DNA of 64,000 nt, taken from positions 43,441 through 107,440 of the forward strand of contig JAGWBX010000010.1 of assembly GCA_021295655.1 (NCBI GenBank). The letters run 5' to 3'. Both the position numbers and the translations under genes were made by a program. This DNA comes from Candidatus Latescibacterota bacterium (lineage in GTDB: Bacteria; Latescibacterota; UBA2968; GCA-2709665). Below, piece after piece: positions 17,383 through 25,014 of this stretch. The notes under the pieces are model-generated. The model saw nothing but the letters and a program-made list of their open reading frames with translations, was not told the DNA's origin and did no database searches. Numbering within the stretch: position 1 is the first letter of the stretch; each line of letters starts with the position of its first letter.

Positions 17383-17545
17383 GCAGTCCGTTGAAAAAGT
17401 CGCTCTGTAGGTGAGGCCGAGTCAATGTGGCCGTAGACAAGGCGCGCGACCGCGTTGAATCGGGGGATTCGGGGAGGGAGCGCAACGCAGTAATACGGCC
17501 ACAGGGGCCGGACGCAGCCCGGATGGACTTTTTCATTGAAAATCC
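17383..17545. repeat. MITE-like palindromic element, copy A
   Basis: About 160 bases with inverted ends: TTGAAAAAGTC near 17391-17401 and GACTTTTTCA near 17526-17535. The interior has no gene. It shares GTCGCT, a GCGCAACGC core and GCAGCCCGGATGG near the right end with the element at 20249-20391. Small, non-coding, with imperfect terminal inverted repeats, it fits a non-autonomous transposon-like or palindromic intergenic repeat. From here to 17740 nothing else is visible. Confidence 0.6.
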
Positions 17546-17740
17546 GAGCCGGATTTACCAACCCCGATGCAGCCGGGGAACTCCCTGCCAATACTCATGG
17601 CGCTCGGACCCGGTCGGCAGGACCCGGGATATACGCCGCTCGCCTCTGGTTTGCCGTCCCGCTATTACCTCACCATTCTCCCGCAAGATTCCGGCACTTT
17701 TTCTCCCGGACAGAACACTGCTCCCATCTGTGTCGCGACG

Positions 17741-18322
17741 TTATCGGAATTCCAGAGATTCCGCGATATCACGGTATTCTTCAACGGGAAAGGCGGCGGA
17801 AGTCCCGTTTCCCATCATCAGATAAGCCTTTCGCCCGTCCAGCACGACCGTTACGAAAAACCGGTCTCCCCGTCGACGCAGAAACACCGTACGGAAGATC
17901 CACTCGATGCCCTCGCGCCCGGAAATCTGAAACGCACGCTTCTCCTGGGCCGCGTATCCCAGAAAGGTGGACTTGAACTCCTCCTCGAGTTCGGCCGTAA
18001 CGGTCTGAAGTGTCGCTTTTTCCGAAAGCGCGCGAGGCCTTAACGTCAGTACGGCCGAGAATCCGGAGATTGGCTCGCGGTTCATCACAACTTCAACCCT
18101 GGGCAATCCGTTCGGCTCCCGGGTCTGGAAGGACGTCTGGGCCGTCCATCCCCACACGTCGGGGACCGTAATCCGGAATCCCCATTCGTCGTTCGAATAC
18201 ACCCGGTCGCCATCGGCATCGCCGGTCGGATTGTTGGCGGTGTCTTCCGGTATAGGACCGCAACTCAGCATCGCGAAAAGACATATCAGGCACACCCGAA
18301 AACCGGTATGGTGTCTGAACAT
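17741..18322 (-). CDS. Lipoprotein with a PsbP/DUF1795-like domain, function unknown
   Basis: 193 residues. The N-terminus has a hydrophobic segment ending at a cysteine (CLICLFAMLSCGPIPE), a probable lipobox. The following YSNDEWGFRITVPDVWGW resembles the first strands of PsbP-like or DUF1795 proteins (the segment around GFRITVP...W). After this come alternating strands and an acidic helix before the C-terminus. The start at 18322 has AAGGAAGG upstream; an earlier ATG 30 bases away has none. It probably sits in the periplasm or outer membrane. Its position after lepB suggests co-transcription but no shared function. Confidence 0.6.
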   Translation of the reverse strand: MFRHHTGFRVCLICLFAMLSCGPIPEDTANNPTGDADGDRVYSNDEWGFRITVPDVWGWTAQTSFQTREPNGLPRVEVVMNREPISGFSAVLTLRPRALSEKATLQTVTAELEEEFKSTFLGYAAQEKRAFQISGREGIEWIFRTVFLRRRGDRFFVTVVLDGRKAYLMMGNGTSAAFPVEEYRDIAESLEFR

Positions 18323-18450
18323 AAGGCCCGCCTTCCTTTGTTCGAGATGCATCCGTGTCCCGTCTCCGAATGATCTCAGCGTCCGGAGGTCGATTCATCC
18401 CGTCTCGCGGCGTTTGGCCGCCAGCGCTAAAGGTAAACACCGTGCGACGG

Positions 18451-19128
18451 TCAGTGGACGATGCCCAGCCGTCTCCATCGAATCTTTACGAACGGATTCC
18501 AGAGCGGCGCGCCGGAATTCCAGGAAAAGTAGATAAGAAGCGGGTGGGCCTTCACTCTGTCGAGTGAAACCGTTCCCCAGAACCGGCTGTCGTCGCTGTT
18601 GTCCCGATTGTCACCCATCACGAATACATGGCCCGGAGGCACCAGATAGGGGCCGTAGTTGTCGCGCGGGCTATACCGTTTCGGCTGGGTGCGCCGGTCC
18701 ATAAACTTCACGCCCGCAGGATTCACGAATGGCTTGCCGTTAACGTAAACAACCTTGTTTCTGATCTCGATCGTTTGTCCTTCCACTGCGATACAACGCT
18801 TGATGAAATCTCGCGACGGATCCTTCGGATATTCGAAAATCACCAGATCGCCGGGTTTCGGAGAACGAAAACCCGGCAATCGAAAGGAAGGCAGTTTGTA
18901 GTTCAGAACGGGAAGACGATCGGGAATCTGCGTACCGAACGTCAGCTTGTCGCCGAGAACATAGTCGCCCTCCATCAACGTGTTCTCCATGGAACCCGAC
19001 GGAATATGATAGGCCTGCACCAGCGTTGCCCGGATCAATACAGCCAGAAAAACAGCAAAGAAGATCGACTTCAGATAATCGACCAGAATCCGGCCGGAAC
19101 GTGGCCGCCGGTGACGCTGTGACTTCAT
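18451..19128 (-). CDS. lepB: Signal peptidase I
   Basis: 225-residue membrane serine protease that removes signal peptides from exported proteins. One N-terminal transmembrane helix (about residues 19-37) precedes the catalytic Ser46 in HIPSGSMENTL; the general-base Lys110 lies in RDFIKRCIAVEGQ, and box E GDNRDNSDDSRFWG is intact. GGAGG is seven bases before the ATG. The length fits Gram-negative and spirochaete-type LepB with one anchor. It follows a Gfo/Idh oxidoreductase gene with a 64-base gap. Confidence 0.95.
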   Translation of the reverse strand: MKSQRHRRPRSGRILVDYLKSIFFAVFLAVLIRATLVQAYHIPSGSMENTLMEGDYVLGDKLTFGTQIPDRLPVLNYKLPSFRLPGFRSPKPGDLVIFEYPKDPSRDFIKRCIAVEGQTIEIRNKVVYVNGKPFVNPAGVKFMDRRTQPKRYSPRDNYGPYLVPPGHVFVMGDNRDNSDDSRFWGTVSLDRVKAHPLLIYFSWNSGAPLWNPFVKIRWRRLGIVH

Positions 19129-19192
19129 AGGTCAACCTCCAATAGGTCCCCTGCCCCAACAGGAAAAGGATCCACGCTTCAGGTACGCATGT

Positions 19193-20209
19193 TTACACGC
19201 GGATATCAGCCGCCGGTTCCCCACCGGCGGCGCCGAAACTTGAGAAAAAGGGCGCTTCCGGCCGGCCGCTGTCGGCGGAACGGTTGGCCGCAAGGGTCAC
19301 GTCGAGTGAACGGACGCCGTCCTCGTAGTCCGACAGAACGGCCGATCCGTCGCCCTTGCGAATGGCATCCATAAAAATCTCGTCAATATCTCCGGCATCA
19401 CGCTGAACCTGTCCCGGGTCTGCCGCGGATGCCGGATAGACCACCAGTCCTTCCGTACCGAATTCCGCTCGCATGTCTTTCATCACGAACGACATGAGTC
19501 CTGTCCCGCCGCCGTTTCGAAACGTGCACGTTGAGGTCAACGAGCCGATCGCCCCGGATTCGAATTTCAGATTGATCGAGTGTACGTCCGGTATATCCAG
19601 GTTTTCTTCGTCTTCCAGCGTACGCAACGCGTAATAGGCGTGTACTTCCGCCACCTCGCCCACGAGAAAGCGAAGCAGATCCACCTGATGAGTGGTCTGT
19701 TCGACGATCTGCCCGCCCGACTGCGCCATCACGCGCCACCACGGTGTTCCCGGCAGCCCGCCCCATCTGTGGACCGCAGCCATCCCGATGGTTCGACCCT
19801 CCAGGAATGCCTTCGCCTGCTGTGCGATACCGGAATAGCGCAGCTGATATCCCACGCAGGTCAATACGCCCGCCTCCCGCACGGCCTCCAGGATTTCAAG
19901 GGCCTTCTCCATCGTCGGCGCAACGGGTTTTTCAACGAACAGATGCACACCCTGCCTCGCCGCCAGAATCTCAGCGTCGGTATGCGCGAATGTGGGTACA
20001 CAGACATACAGGGCCGACAGCGACTCGCCGTCCAGCATCTTCCGATGGTCCGTATAGACCCTCGCGTCGTATTCACCCGCCACATGCTCGGCGGTTTCGC
20101 GCCGAACGTCGCAAACCGCAACAATGTCCACGTCCTCAATCGCCCGTAACACCCGCATATGGGATCTCGCCCGACCGCCGGCGCCAATAAACCCAACCTG
20201 AATTGCCAA
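19193..20209 (-). CDS. Gfo/Idh/MocA-family oxidoreductase
   Basis: 338-residue NAD(P)-dependent sugar or inositol dehydrogenase. The Rossmann motif is QVGFIGAGGRARSHMRVL, the catalytic-lysine motif is HLFVEKPVAPT, and the C-terminal domain carries QTTHQVDLLRFLVGE, with the His seen in inositol dehydrogenases. I place the start at the TTG at 20209, preceded by GAGGGG with suitable spacing; a GTG nine codons upstream (20236) has no ribosome-binding site. Upstream lie the palindromic element and the 190-bp repeat, the latter reading towards this gene. Confidence 0.82.
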   Translation of the reverse strand: MAIQVGFIGAGGRARSHMRVLRAIEDVDIVAVCDVRRETAEHVAGEYDARVYTDHRKMLDGESLSALYVCVPTFAHTDAEILAARQGVHLFVEKPVAPTMEKALEILEAVREAGVLTCVGYQLRYSGIAQQAKAFLEGRTIGMAAVHRWGGLPGTPWWRVMAQSGGQIVEQTTHQVDLLRFLVGEVAEVHAYYALRTLEDEENLDIPDVHSINLKFESGAIGSLTSTCTFRNGGGTGLMSFVMKDMRAEFGTEGLVVYPASAADPGQVQRDAGDIDEIFMDAIRKGDGSAVLSDYEDGVRSLDVTLAANRSADSGRPEAPFFSSFGAAGGEPAADIRV

Positions 20210-20248
20210 AACACACCCCTCAAGCTCTTGTGACACGACGTGCCAGAC

Positions 20249-20391
20249 CTAAACGGCCCGCTGTTAGCGTCGCTTTGCAGACGATGAAGCGCAACGCCCG
20301 TGTACGGAAACGAAAGCCGGCCGCCTGTCTGCGTGCACCGCACAGGCAGGCAGCCCGGATGGGCTCTTACAACGGGCTGTTAAATTAGCCG
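20249..20391. repeat. MITE-like palindromic element, copy B
   Basis: About 143 bases. The ends are imperfect inverted repeats: CTAAACGGCCCGCTGTTAG (20249-20267) against the inverted ACAACGGGCTGTTAAATTAG (20370-20388). It shares GTCGCT, GCGCAACGC and GCAGCCCGGATGG with copy A at 17383-17545, in the same order, although the arms differ. No coding capacity. Confidence 0.55.
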
Positions 20392-20508
20392 GGCGGGGCA
20401 AGCGCTGTCAAGCGAAATCAACAATAGCGTAAAAATCACGCGCGTGCTTTTGTCTTTGAATTATCCCGTCCCGGCACTTAACTTACCCGTCCAGGTCATC
20501 CTTTAACT

Positions 20509-20697
20509 CCAATTCGAAAAAACAGCAACTCCGCAACGCAACGAAAACCCCTGAAACGGGGCGCAATGGTCGTCAAAAAGGACATGCTTTCAGTTCGCGT
20601 CCGGTGACCTGGTGTATCCTGGTAATCAGCCGTCAAATCACCTTTATCCGCTTTCATTTATTCGGTTTTACTTCCCCGAAGAATTACAGATCAAGGT
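20509..20697 (-). repeat. 190-bp dispersed repeat, copy 1
   Basis: Minus-strand copy of the family also found at 42525-42715, 47978-48158 and 55155-55346. Conserved blocks in order are a CTTCGGGGAAG hairpin, ACCAGGATACACCAGGTCAC, a GGACG...TGTCC stem, a CCCC...GGGG hairpin followed by TTTTCG, and a T-run before GAATTGG. It lies between the divergent Gfo/Idh and D-threonine-aldolase-like genes. No coding frame is conserved between copies. Confidence 0.85.
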
Positions 20698-20725
20698 TAA
20701 ACCCTGAATGAAGAGGATGTTTCCC

Positions 20726-21766
20726 ATGCGAGTGGAGGATCTGGATACGCCCGCGTTGACCATAGATCTTGACATACTGTCCAGAAATATCCGCGATCTT
20801 GCCAAATCCTGCCGCAGGCACAACATTGCGCTTCGGGTCCATACCAAGACCCACAAGATCCCCGAAATAGCCCGCCTGCAGCTTCAGGCAGGGGCCATCG
20901 GTATTGTCTGCCAGAAGTTGGGGGAAGCCGAGGTGATGGTGGACGCGGGGATTACCGACGTCCTTATTCCATACAACATCGTTGGCGCCAGAAAGGTGGA
21001 TCGCCTTGTCAGACTCCGGGAGAGGGCAACAATAACCGTAGCCCTGGATTCGGAGGCGACGGCCCGCGGCATTTCAAAACAGGCGGGGCAACCCGAAATC
21101 CCCGTATTGATCGAGCTGGATACCGGCGGAAACCGCTGCGGCGTCCAGTCTCCCGAGGCAGCCCTGGAACTCGCCCGCAAAGTGGTACAGCTGCCCGGCC
21201 TCCATTTCAAGGGCATCATGACCTATCCCAGCCGGCCGCAGGCGGAACCCTTTCTGGCGCGGACACGAGTGCTGCTGGAAGACGCCGGCATCCGGGTACC
21301 CGTTGTCAGCGGGGGCGGGACCGGAAGCGAGGCCGTCTCCAAACAGATTGGCTGCTCCGAAACCCGCATCGGCTCCTACGTTTTCGAGGGGATGCGCCGA
21401 ATCAATCACACGGACAACCCGCCGAACCCGATCACCTGCGCCGAACGCATGATCGTGACCGTGGTCAGCACCCCCACACCGGAACGAATTATCGTGGATG
21501 GCGGCCAGAAAACCTTCGCGAGCTATCCCCCCATTCCCTATGGTTACATCGTGGAACACCCCGATGCCAGAATATCCGGCATGTCTGTAGAACACGGTCA
21601 TATTGACGTTGGCGCCTGCGACCATGCGTTTCAGGTAGGGGAACGCCTTTCGATTATTCCCCAGCACCAGGGCATGACCACCAATCTGCACGATACCGCC
21701 TACGCGGTACGGAACGGAGTTGTGGAAGCCGTCTGGGCCGTTGCCGGCCGGGGCAGGGTGCAATAG
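20726..21766 (+). CDS. D-threonine aldolase / D-serine dehydratase-like PLP enzyme
   Basis: 346-residue fold-type III PLP enzyme (alanine-racemase barrel plus beta domain). EDLDTPALTIDLDIL opens the family, and Lys41 in RVHTKTHKIPE is the expected PLP lysine. VVSGGGTGSEA is the phosphate-binding loop. The C-terminal metal motif, normally H-x-C or H-x-D, reads IIPQHQGMTTNLHD, so the second ligand is altered. Such enzymes cleave D-3-hydroxyamino acids to glycine and an aldehyde, or deaminate D-serine. AGAGGA is eight bases before the ATG. It is followed by a creatininase gene in the same direction. Confidence 0.85.
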   Translation: MRVEDLDTPALTIDLDILSRNIRDLAKSCRRHNIALRVHTKTHKIPEIARLQLQAGAIGIVCQKLGEAEVMVDAGITDVLIPYNIVGARKVDRLVRLRERATITVALDSEATARGISKQAGQPEIPVLIELDTGGNRCGVQSPEAALELARKVVQLPGLHFKGIMTYPSRPQAEPFLARTRVLLEDAGIRVPVVSGGGTGSEAVSKQIGCSETRIGSYVFEGMRRINHTDNPPNPITCAERMIVTVVSTPTPERIIVDGGQKTFASYPPIPYGYIVEHPDARISGMSVEHGHIDVGACDHAFQVGERLSIIPQHQGMTTNLHDTAYAVRNGVVEAVWAVAGRGRVQ

Positions 21767-21859
21767 AAGCGCAAGCCGGGGCCGCCCACCGCCCTTCGCG
21801 GCAGAATTCAGTCTCAGCCGGTTCATTCCGGCATTCGACGATCCGAAAGGAGATTCGCA

Positions 21860-22753
21860 ATGCGCCAGGTACAGTGGGAACGCATGTTTCCCGATCAGTT
21901 GGAAGCCGCATATGACGATTGCCCGCTTGTCTACTTCCCATACGGCCTTTGCGAACCCCACGGGCCGCATGACGCGGTAGGCCTGGATGGATTGAAGGCC
22001 CACGGCATCGCCTGCGAGGCCGCTCGGGCGCACGGTGGAATCGTTGCCCCGCCGGACTTCTGGCACATACACGAACTGGGCGGTTACGCGCTGTGGCTTG
22101 AGCGAACGGTGGGGCAGGCCAAACGCTCCTGGATGACCTGCATGCCGCCCTGGCAGCATTTCAAGAACATCTGCTACCACATCCGGATGGCGGACCACCT
22201 CCGCTTCCACGCCGCCATTTTCATAACGGGCCACTACGGGCCCAACTGGATGGACCTCAAAACGCTGATCGACCTTGTGCAACCCCACGTGGGCACCAGG
22301 CTCTATGGCCTGCCGGACCACGAAGCCAACCAGCCCGGCTTCGATAAAGATGGGAAAAGCGGCGGCGACCATGCCGGTAAGGTCGAGACGTCCCTGCTCT
22401 GGGCGCTGCACCCCGACTGCGTGGACCTGTCCCGGCTGCCTCCCGAAGACGCCCCCGGACCCCATTTTGCAATGGGACCAACGGTCCGGAAGTCAGACCG
22501 CCGCGTTGGCGAACGCATGGTGGCAGACGAGGTCCGCTGGCTGGGCGAAAAGGCACAGGAACTGCTTGACGAATACGAGAGAGGGAACGCGGACCACAAG
22601 CTGCAGACCTTCGAAGACGTGGAAGTACTCTGGGAGACTGTGGTTGGCCCGGCACTACCGGGATTCGAGACCATGCAGAACAGCTGGTCAGAGGAAAACG
22701 TACCCGAAAGCTCCGTCTGGCATCCCAACTGGCGCGTACCCGAGCGGGGTTAG
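21860..22753 (+). CDS. Creatininase-family amidohydrolase
   Basis: 297-residue metal-dependent hydrolase. Family motifs are YGLCEPHGPHDAVGLD (Glu32, His34 and Asp43 as metal ligands), ITGHYGPN, and GDHAGKVETS with the catalytic and ligand His and Glu. Members hydrolyse creatinine, mycofactocin precursor, or the formamide of riboflavin and F420 intermediates; the substrate here is open. AAAGGAG lies before the ATG. A 93-base gap to the D-threonine-aldolase-like gene suggests one unit with it. Confidence 0.88.
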   Translation: MRQVQWERMFPDQLEAAYDDCPLVYFPYGLCEPHGPHDAVGLDGLKAHGIACEAARAHGGIVAPPDFWHIHELGGYALWLERTVGQAKRSWMTCMPPWQHFKNICYHIRMADHLRFHAAIFITGHYGPNWMDLKTLIDLVQPHVGTRLYGLPDHEANQPGFDKDGKSGGDHAGKVETSLLWALHPDCVDLSRLPPEDAPGPHFAMGPTVRKSDRRVGERMVADEVRWLGEKAQELLDEYERGNADHKLQTFEDVEVLWETVVGPALPGFETMQNSWSEENVPESSVWHPNWRVPERG

Positions 22754-22838
22754 CCGCACCGCCGTCGGGTCCGGTTCCGTCCGGACGGAAAGAAGGACGA
22801 AGCGTACAAAACCGTATCCGCAGCCCGGCGCTCCTTCA

Positions 22839-23219
22839 TTACGTCCGTTCAAGCAGTTCGATCTCGTAACCGTCCGGGTCGTCCACGAAGGCCATCTTCC
22901 GTCCCGCAGGAAACGTCTCACGCCAATCGCCCGGCCAGATTTCGATGCCCTTGTTTTCGAGGCCGTCACAAAACGCAATGAGATCCGGCACGCCGATTGC
23001 AAGATGCATCAGATCCTCCGGAACGTTCAGATCGTAATCGTCCGAATAGGTCAGCTCGAGGGTATGGGCGTTGCCCGGCAATTCCAGGTGCATAATCTGG
23101 TTTCCCGCCGGGGACTTTTCCGACCTGCTCTTCACCACAAAACCGAAATGGTTGCAATAAAACGCCGCCGACCTGTCCAGGTCGCTTACCCGAATCCTGG
23201 TGTGGAGAAAAACCGCCAT
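22839..23219 (-). CDS. Lactoylglutathione lyase-like VOC protein (GloA type)
   Basis: 126 residues. All four glyoxalase I metal positions appear present: His in FLHTRIRVSDLDRSAAFY, Glu in HTLELTYSDDYD, His in DLMHLAIGVPDL, and Glu in YEIELLERT. Glyoxalase I converts the methylglyoxal-glutathione adduct to lactoylglutathione. AAAGGAG is six bases before the ATG at 23219; the frame is open for 24 more codons upstream, but this part is not homologous. It is convergent with the creatininase gene and downstream of the HTH gene. Confidence 0.82.
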   Translation of the reverse strand: MAVFLHTRIRVSDLDRSAAFYCNHFGFVVKSRSEKSPAGNQIMHLELPGNAHTLELTYSDDYDLNVPEDLMHLAIGVPDLIAFCDGLENKGIEIWPGDWRETFPAGRKMAFVDDPDGYEIELLERT

Positions 23220-23328
23220 CGCAGGCTCCTTTCTTCTCTTTGGTGTCAGCCGGACCGGCTGTTTAACGGTCAAACAAAAAAAGACAGCCATCAGCTGCCC
23301 ATGTGCCTGCGCCTTCCGTCCCGTCCAA

Positions 23329-23709
23329 CTACGTTTTAGCCGTGGAAACGGTTTCCACCCCTTCCTCTCCGGCAGGCGGCCGGGCGGTTTCGGTTTCGAC
23401 GCCCAGCGCCTCGCGGATCTGCCTTATCGCCTGAAGGTAATAATTCCGCACCGTACTCTTGGACACGGAGAGCAGCATCGCGATTTCCGCCATGGACTTG
23501 CCCTGCGAGCGCAGGAGCAGTACCTCGTACTTCCGGCCGGTCAACGTGGGCTCGATTGCTTTCTTGACGGCATCCAGTTTTTCAACGTCCAGATCCGTAT
23601 TTGCAAATGGATCGGGATCGAGCGAATGCCGGAGGATAAAAGACAGCGGCACGGTCTCCGTTCGGGGATGACAGCGCTCCATCACCGTGTTGTATCGGGG
23701 TCCTCGCAT
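23329..23709 (-). CDS. Small LuxR/sigma-region-4-like helix-turn-helix protein
   Basis: 126-residue protein. Residues about 57-102 form a GerE/LuxR-type or sigma-region-4-type domain: LTGRKYEVLLLRSQGKSMAE, then IAMLLSVSKSTVRNYYLQAI with the recognition helix. There is no receiver or sensor domain; the N-terminal 55 residues are unrecognised and the C-terminal 25 are disordered-looking. GGAG lies ten bases before the ATG. It sits between the aldolase and glyoxalase genes, all on the minus strand, so it may regulate this group. Confidence 0.68.
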   Translation of the reverse strand: MRGPRYNTVMERCHPRTETVPLSFILRHSLDPDPFANTDLDVEKLDAVKKAIEPTLTGRKYEVLLLRSQGKSMAEIAMLLSVSKSTVRNYYLQAIRQIREALGVETETARPPAGEEGVETVSTAKT

Positions 23710-23825
23710 ACGGATCCGACTCCTCGATTGACCAATGACCTCCCGCACTGTTGCGGACGCAATGTCACACGTCGACAATTTAGCCTGTTCTCTCTGCTCA
23801 GGCAAGCGAAAACTCGCACTTCGGG

Positions 23826-24758
23826 TCAGTCCAGAGGGCGCCGCGCAAGGCCCAACCCGTGGGCGGCCTGCAACACCCGCTCATTCAGCCGGTCCGCGTG
23901 CAACAATGTTTCCCGATCCGGTGTCAACGCGAGGCTGCGTACCGTTGAATGTCCGATGATTCCCCTCGCGGCCAACAGACGCTTCTCCACCACCAGGTAC
24001 AGCTCCATATCCTGAAGAGAAAAGACAATCTGCGCAAGGATCCCTTCGAACACGTCCAGCGCGCCGTCCACGTCGCCGGCCGAACCAAGTTCCCAGATCC
24101 GATTCATCACGTCCGCGTGCCCGAGCCCCGGCATCACCCCTGCAACGCCCCACTCGAACAAATCCGGCATATACATGCCCCCCCATCCCTCCAGCACGGC
24201 GACCTGATCGTTCGTTTCCTCTCGAATTTCGCGAAGCCTGGGACCCAGAAGCGGTTCCTCCAGCTTGATATATCTGAAATTATCGCAAGATTCGCGAAGT
24301 CGACGGCAAAAGACCCCGTCGACGGTCGGTCCGCCTGGATTGAAATCCTGTATCAGGACGGGGACCTGCACCGCGTCACAGACGGTCCGGCAATAGCCCA
24401 GCAGGTCCGCTTCCGTCGTGCCGAACTGTCTCGGAATCGCGAAACTGATGACGTCGGCGCCGGAATCCGCGTTTGCCCGGGCGAAATTCGCCGCCTGCCG
24501 GGCCGAAGGGTGGTTCGACTGACCGACCACCGGAATCCTCCCGGCTGCGGACGCTACCGCAGCGCGGACAACCGCGAGGCGCTCTCGTCCCGACTGCTTG
24601 TAAAACTCGCTCGCGTAGGCAGGCAGACAGACCGCCCCGATGCCGAATACCACCGCCGCCTCCACCTGCCGTCCGATATCTTCAAAAACGATTTCTTCCC
24701 GGACGTTGAATGGCGTGACCAACACCGCCACGACTCCCCGGATCTCTTCGAAGGACAT
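23826..24758 (-). CDS. DapA/NanA-family (beta/alpha)8 aldolase or lyase
   Basis: 310 residues of the dihydrodipicolinate-synthase / N-acetylneuraminate-lyase family. The pyruvate Schiff-base lysine is Lys165 in FRYIKLEEPLLG, and GVVAVLVTPFN opens the barrel as usual. The tyrosine of the normal YNxP motif is replaced: the strand reads VLIQDFNPGG, with Phe139 in its place, so the chemistry may differ. GGAGG is six bases before the ATG. It is the first gene of a minus-strand group with the HTH regulator and glyoxalase. Lysine synthesis is unlikely; a sugar-acid lyase or dehydratase is more probable. Confidence 0.8.
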   Translation of the reverse strand: MSFEEIRGVVAVLVTPFNVREEIVFEDIGRQVEAAVVFGIGAVCLPAYASEFYKQSGRERLAVVRAAVASAAGRIPVVGQSNHPSARQAANFARANADSGADVISFAIPRQFGTTEADLLGYCRTVCDAVQVPVLIQDFNPGGPTVDGVFCRRLRESCDNFRYIKLEEPLLGPRLREIREETNDQVAVLEGWGGMYMPDLFEWGVAGVMPGLGHADVMNRIWELGSAGDVDGALDVFEGILAQIVFSLQDMELYLVVEKRLLAARGIIGHSTVRSLALTPDRETLLHADRLNERVLQAAHGLGLARRPLD

Positions 24759-24915
24759 GTCGTACCTCCACGAACGCTGTTATTCACCGGCAATCTAAAT
24801 ACAGCTTTTCAGGAACGGACGGTTTGCGGCGACAGGAAGCGAAGTCCGGACATCAACGCCGCGCGCGGGTCACCGTTTGGTTGCATTCACGGCCCCGGGC
24901 GTACGCCGCTGGCGG

Positions 24916-24944
24916 TTGACTCTGACACGTGGATATGTTAAATT
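24916..24944 (+). promoter_or_regulatory. Promoter of the (p)ppGpp synthetase gene
   Basis: TTGACT at 24916-24921, 17-base spacer, TAAATT at 24939-24944. Start codon about 65 bases after the expected transcription start. Confidence 0.72.
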
Positions 24945-25014
24945 GAGAGGCCTGATGGTATTCGCCTAGAGACGGCCCCGGCACGCGGGCCGATTTAATG
25001 CGATGGAGGTCTCC

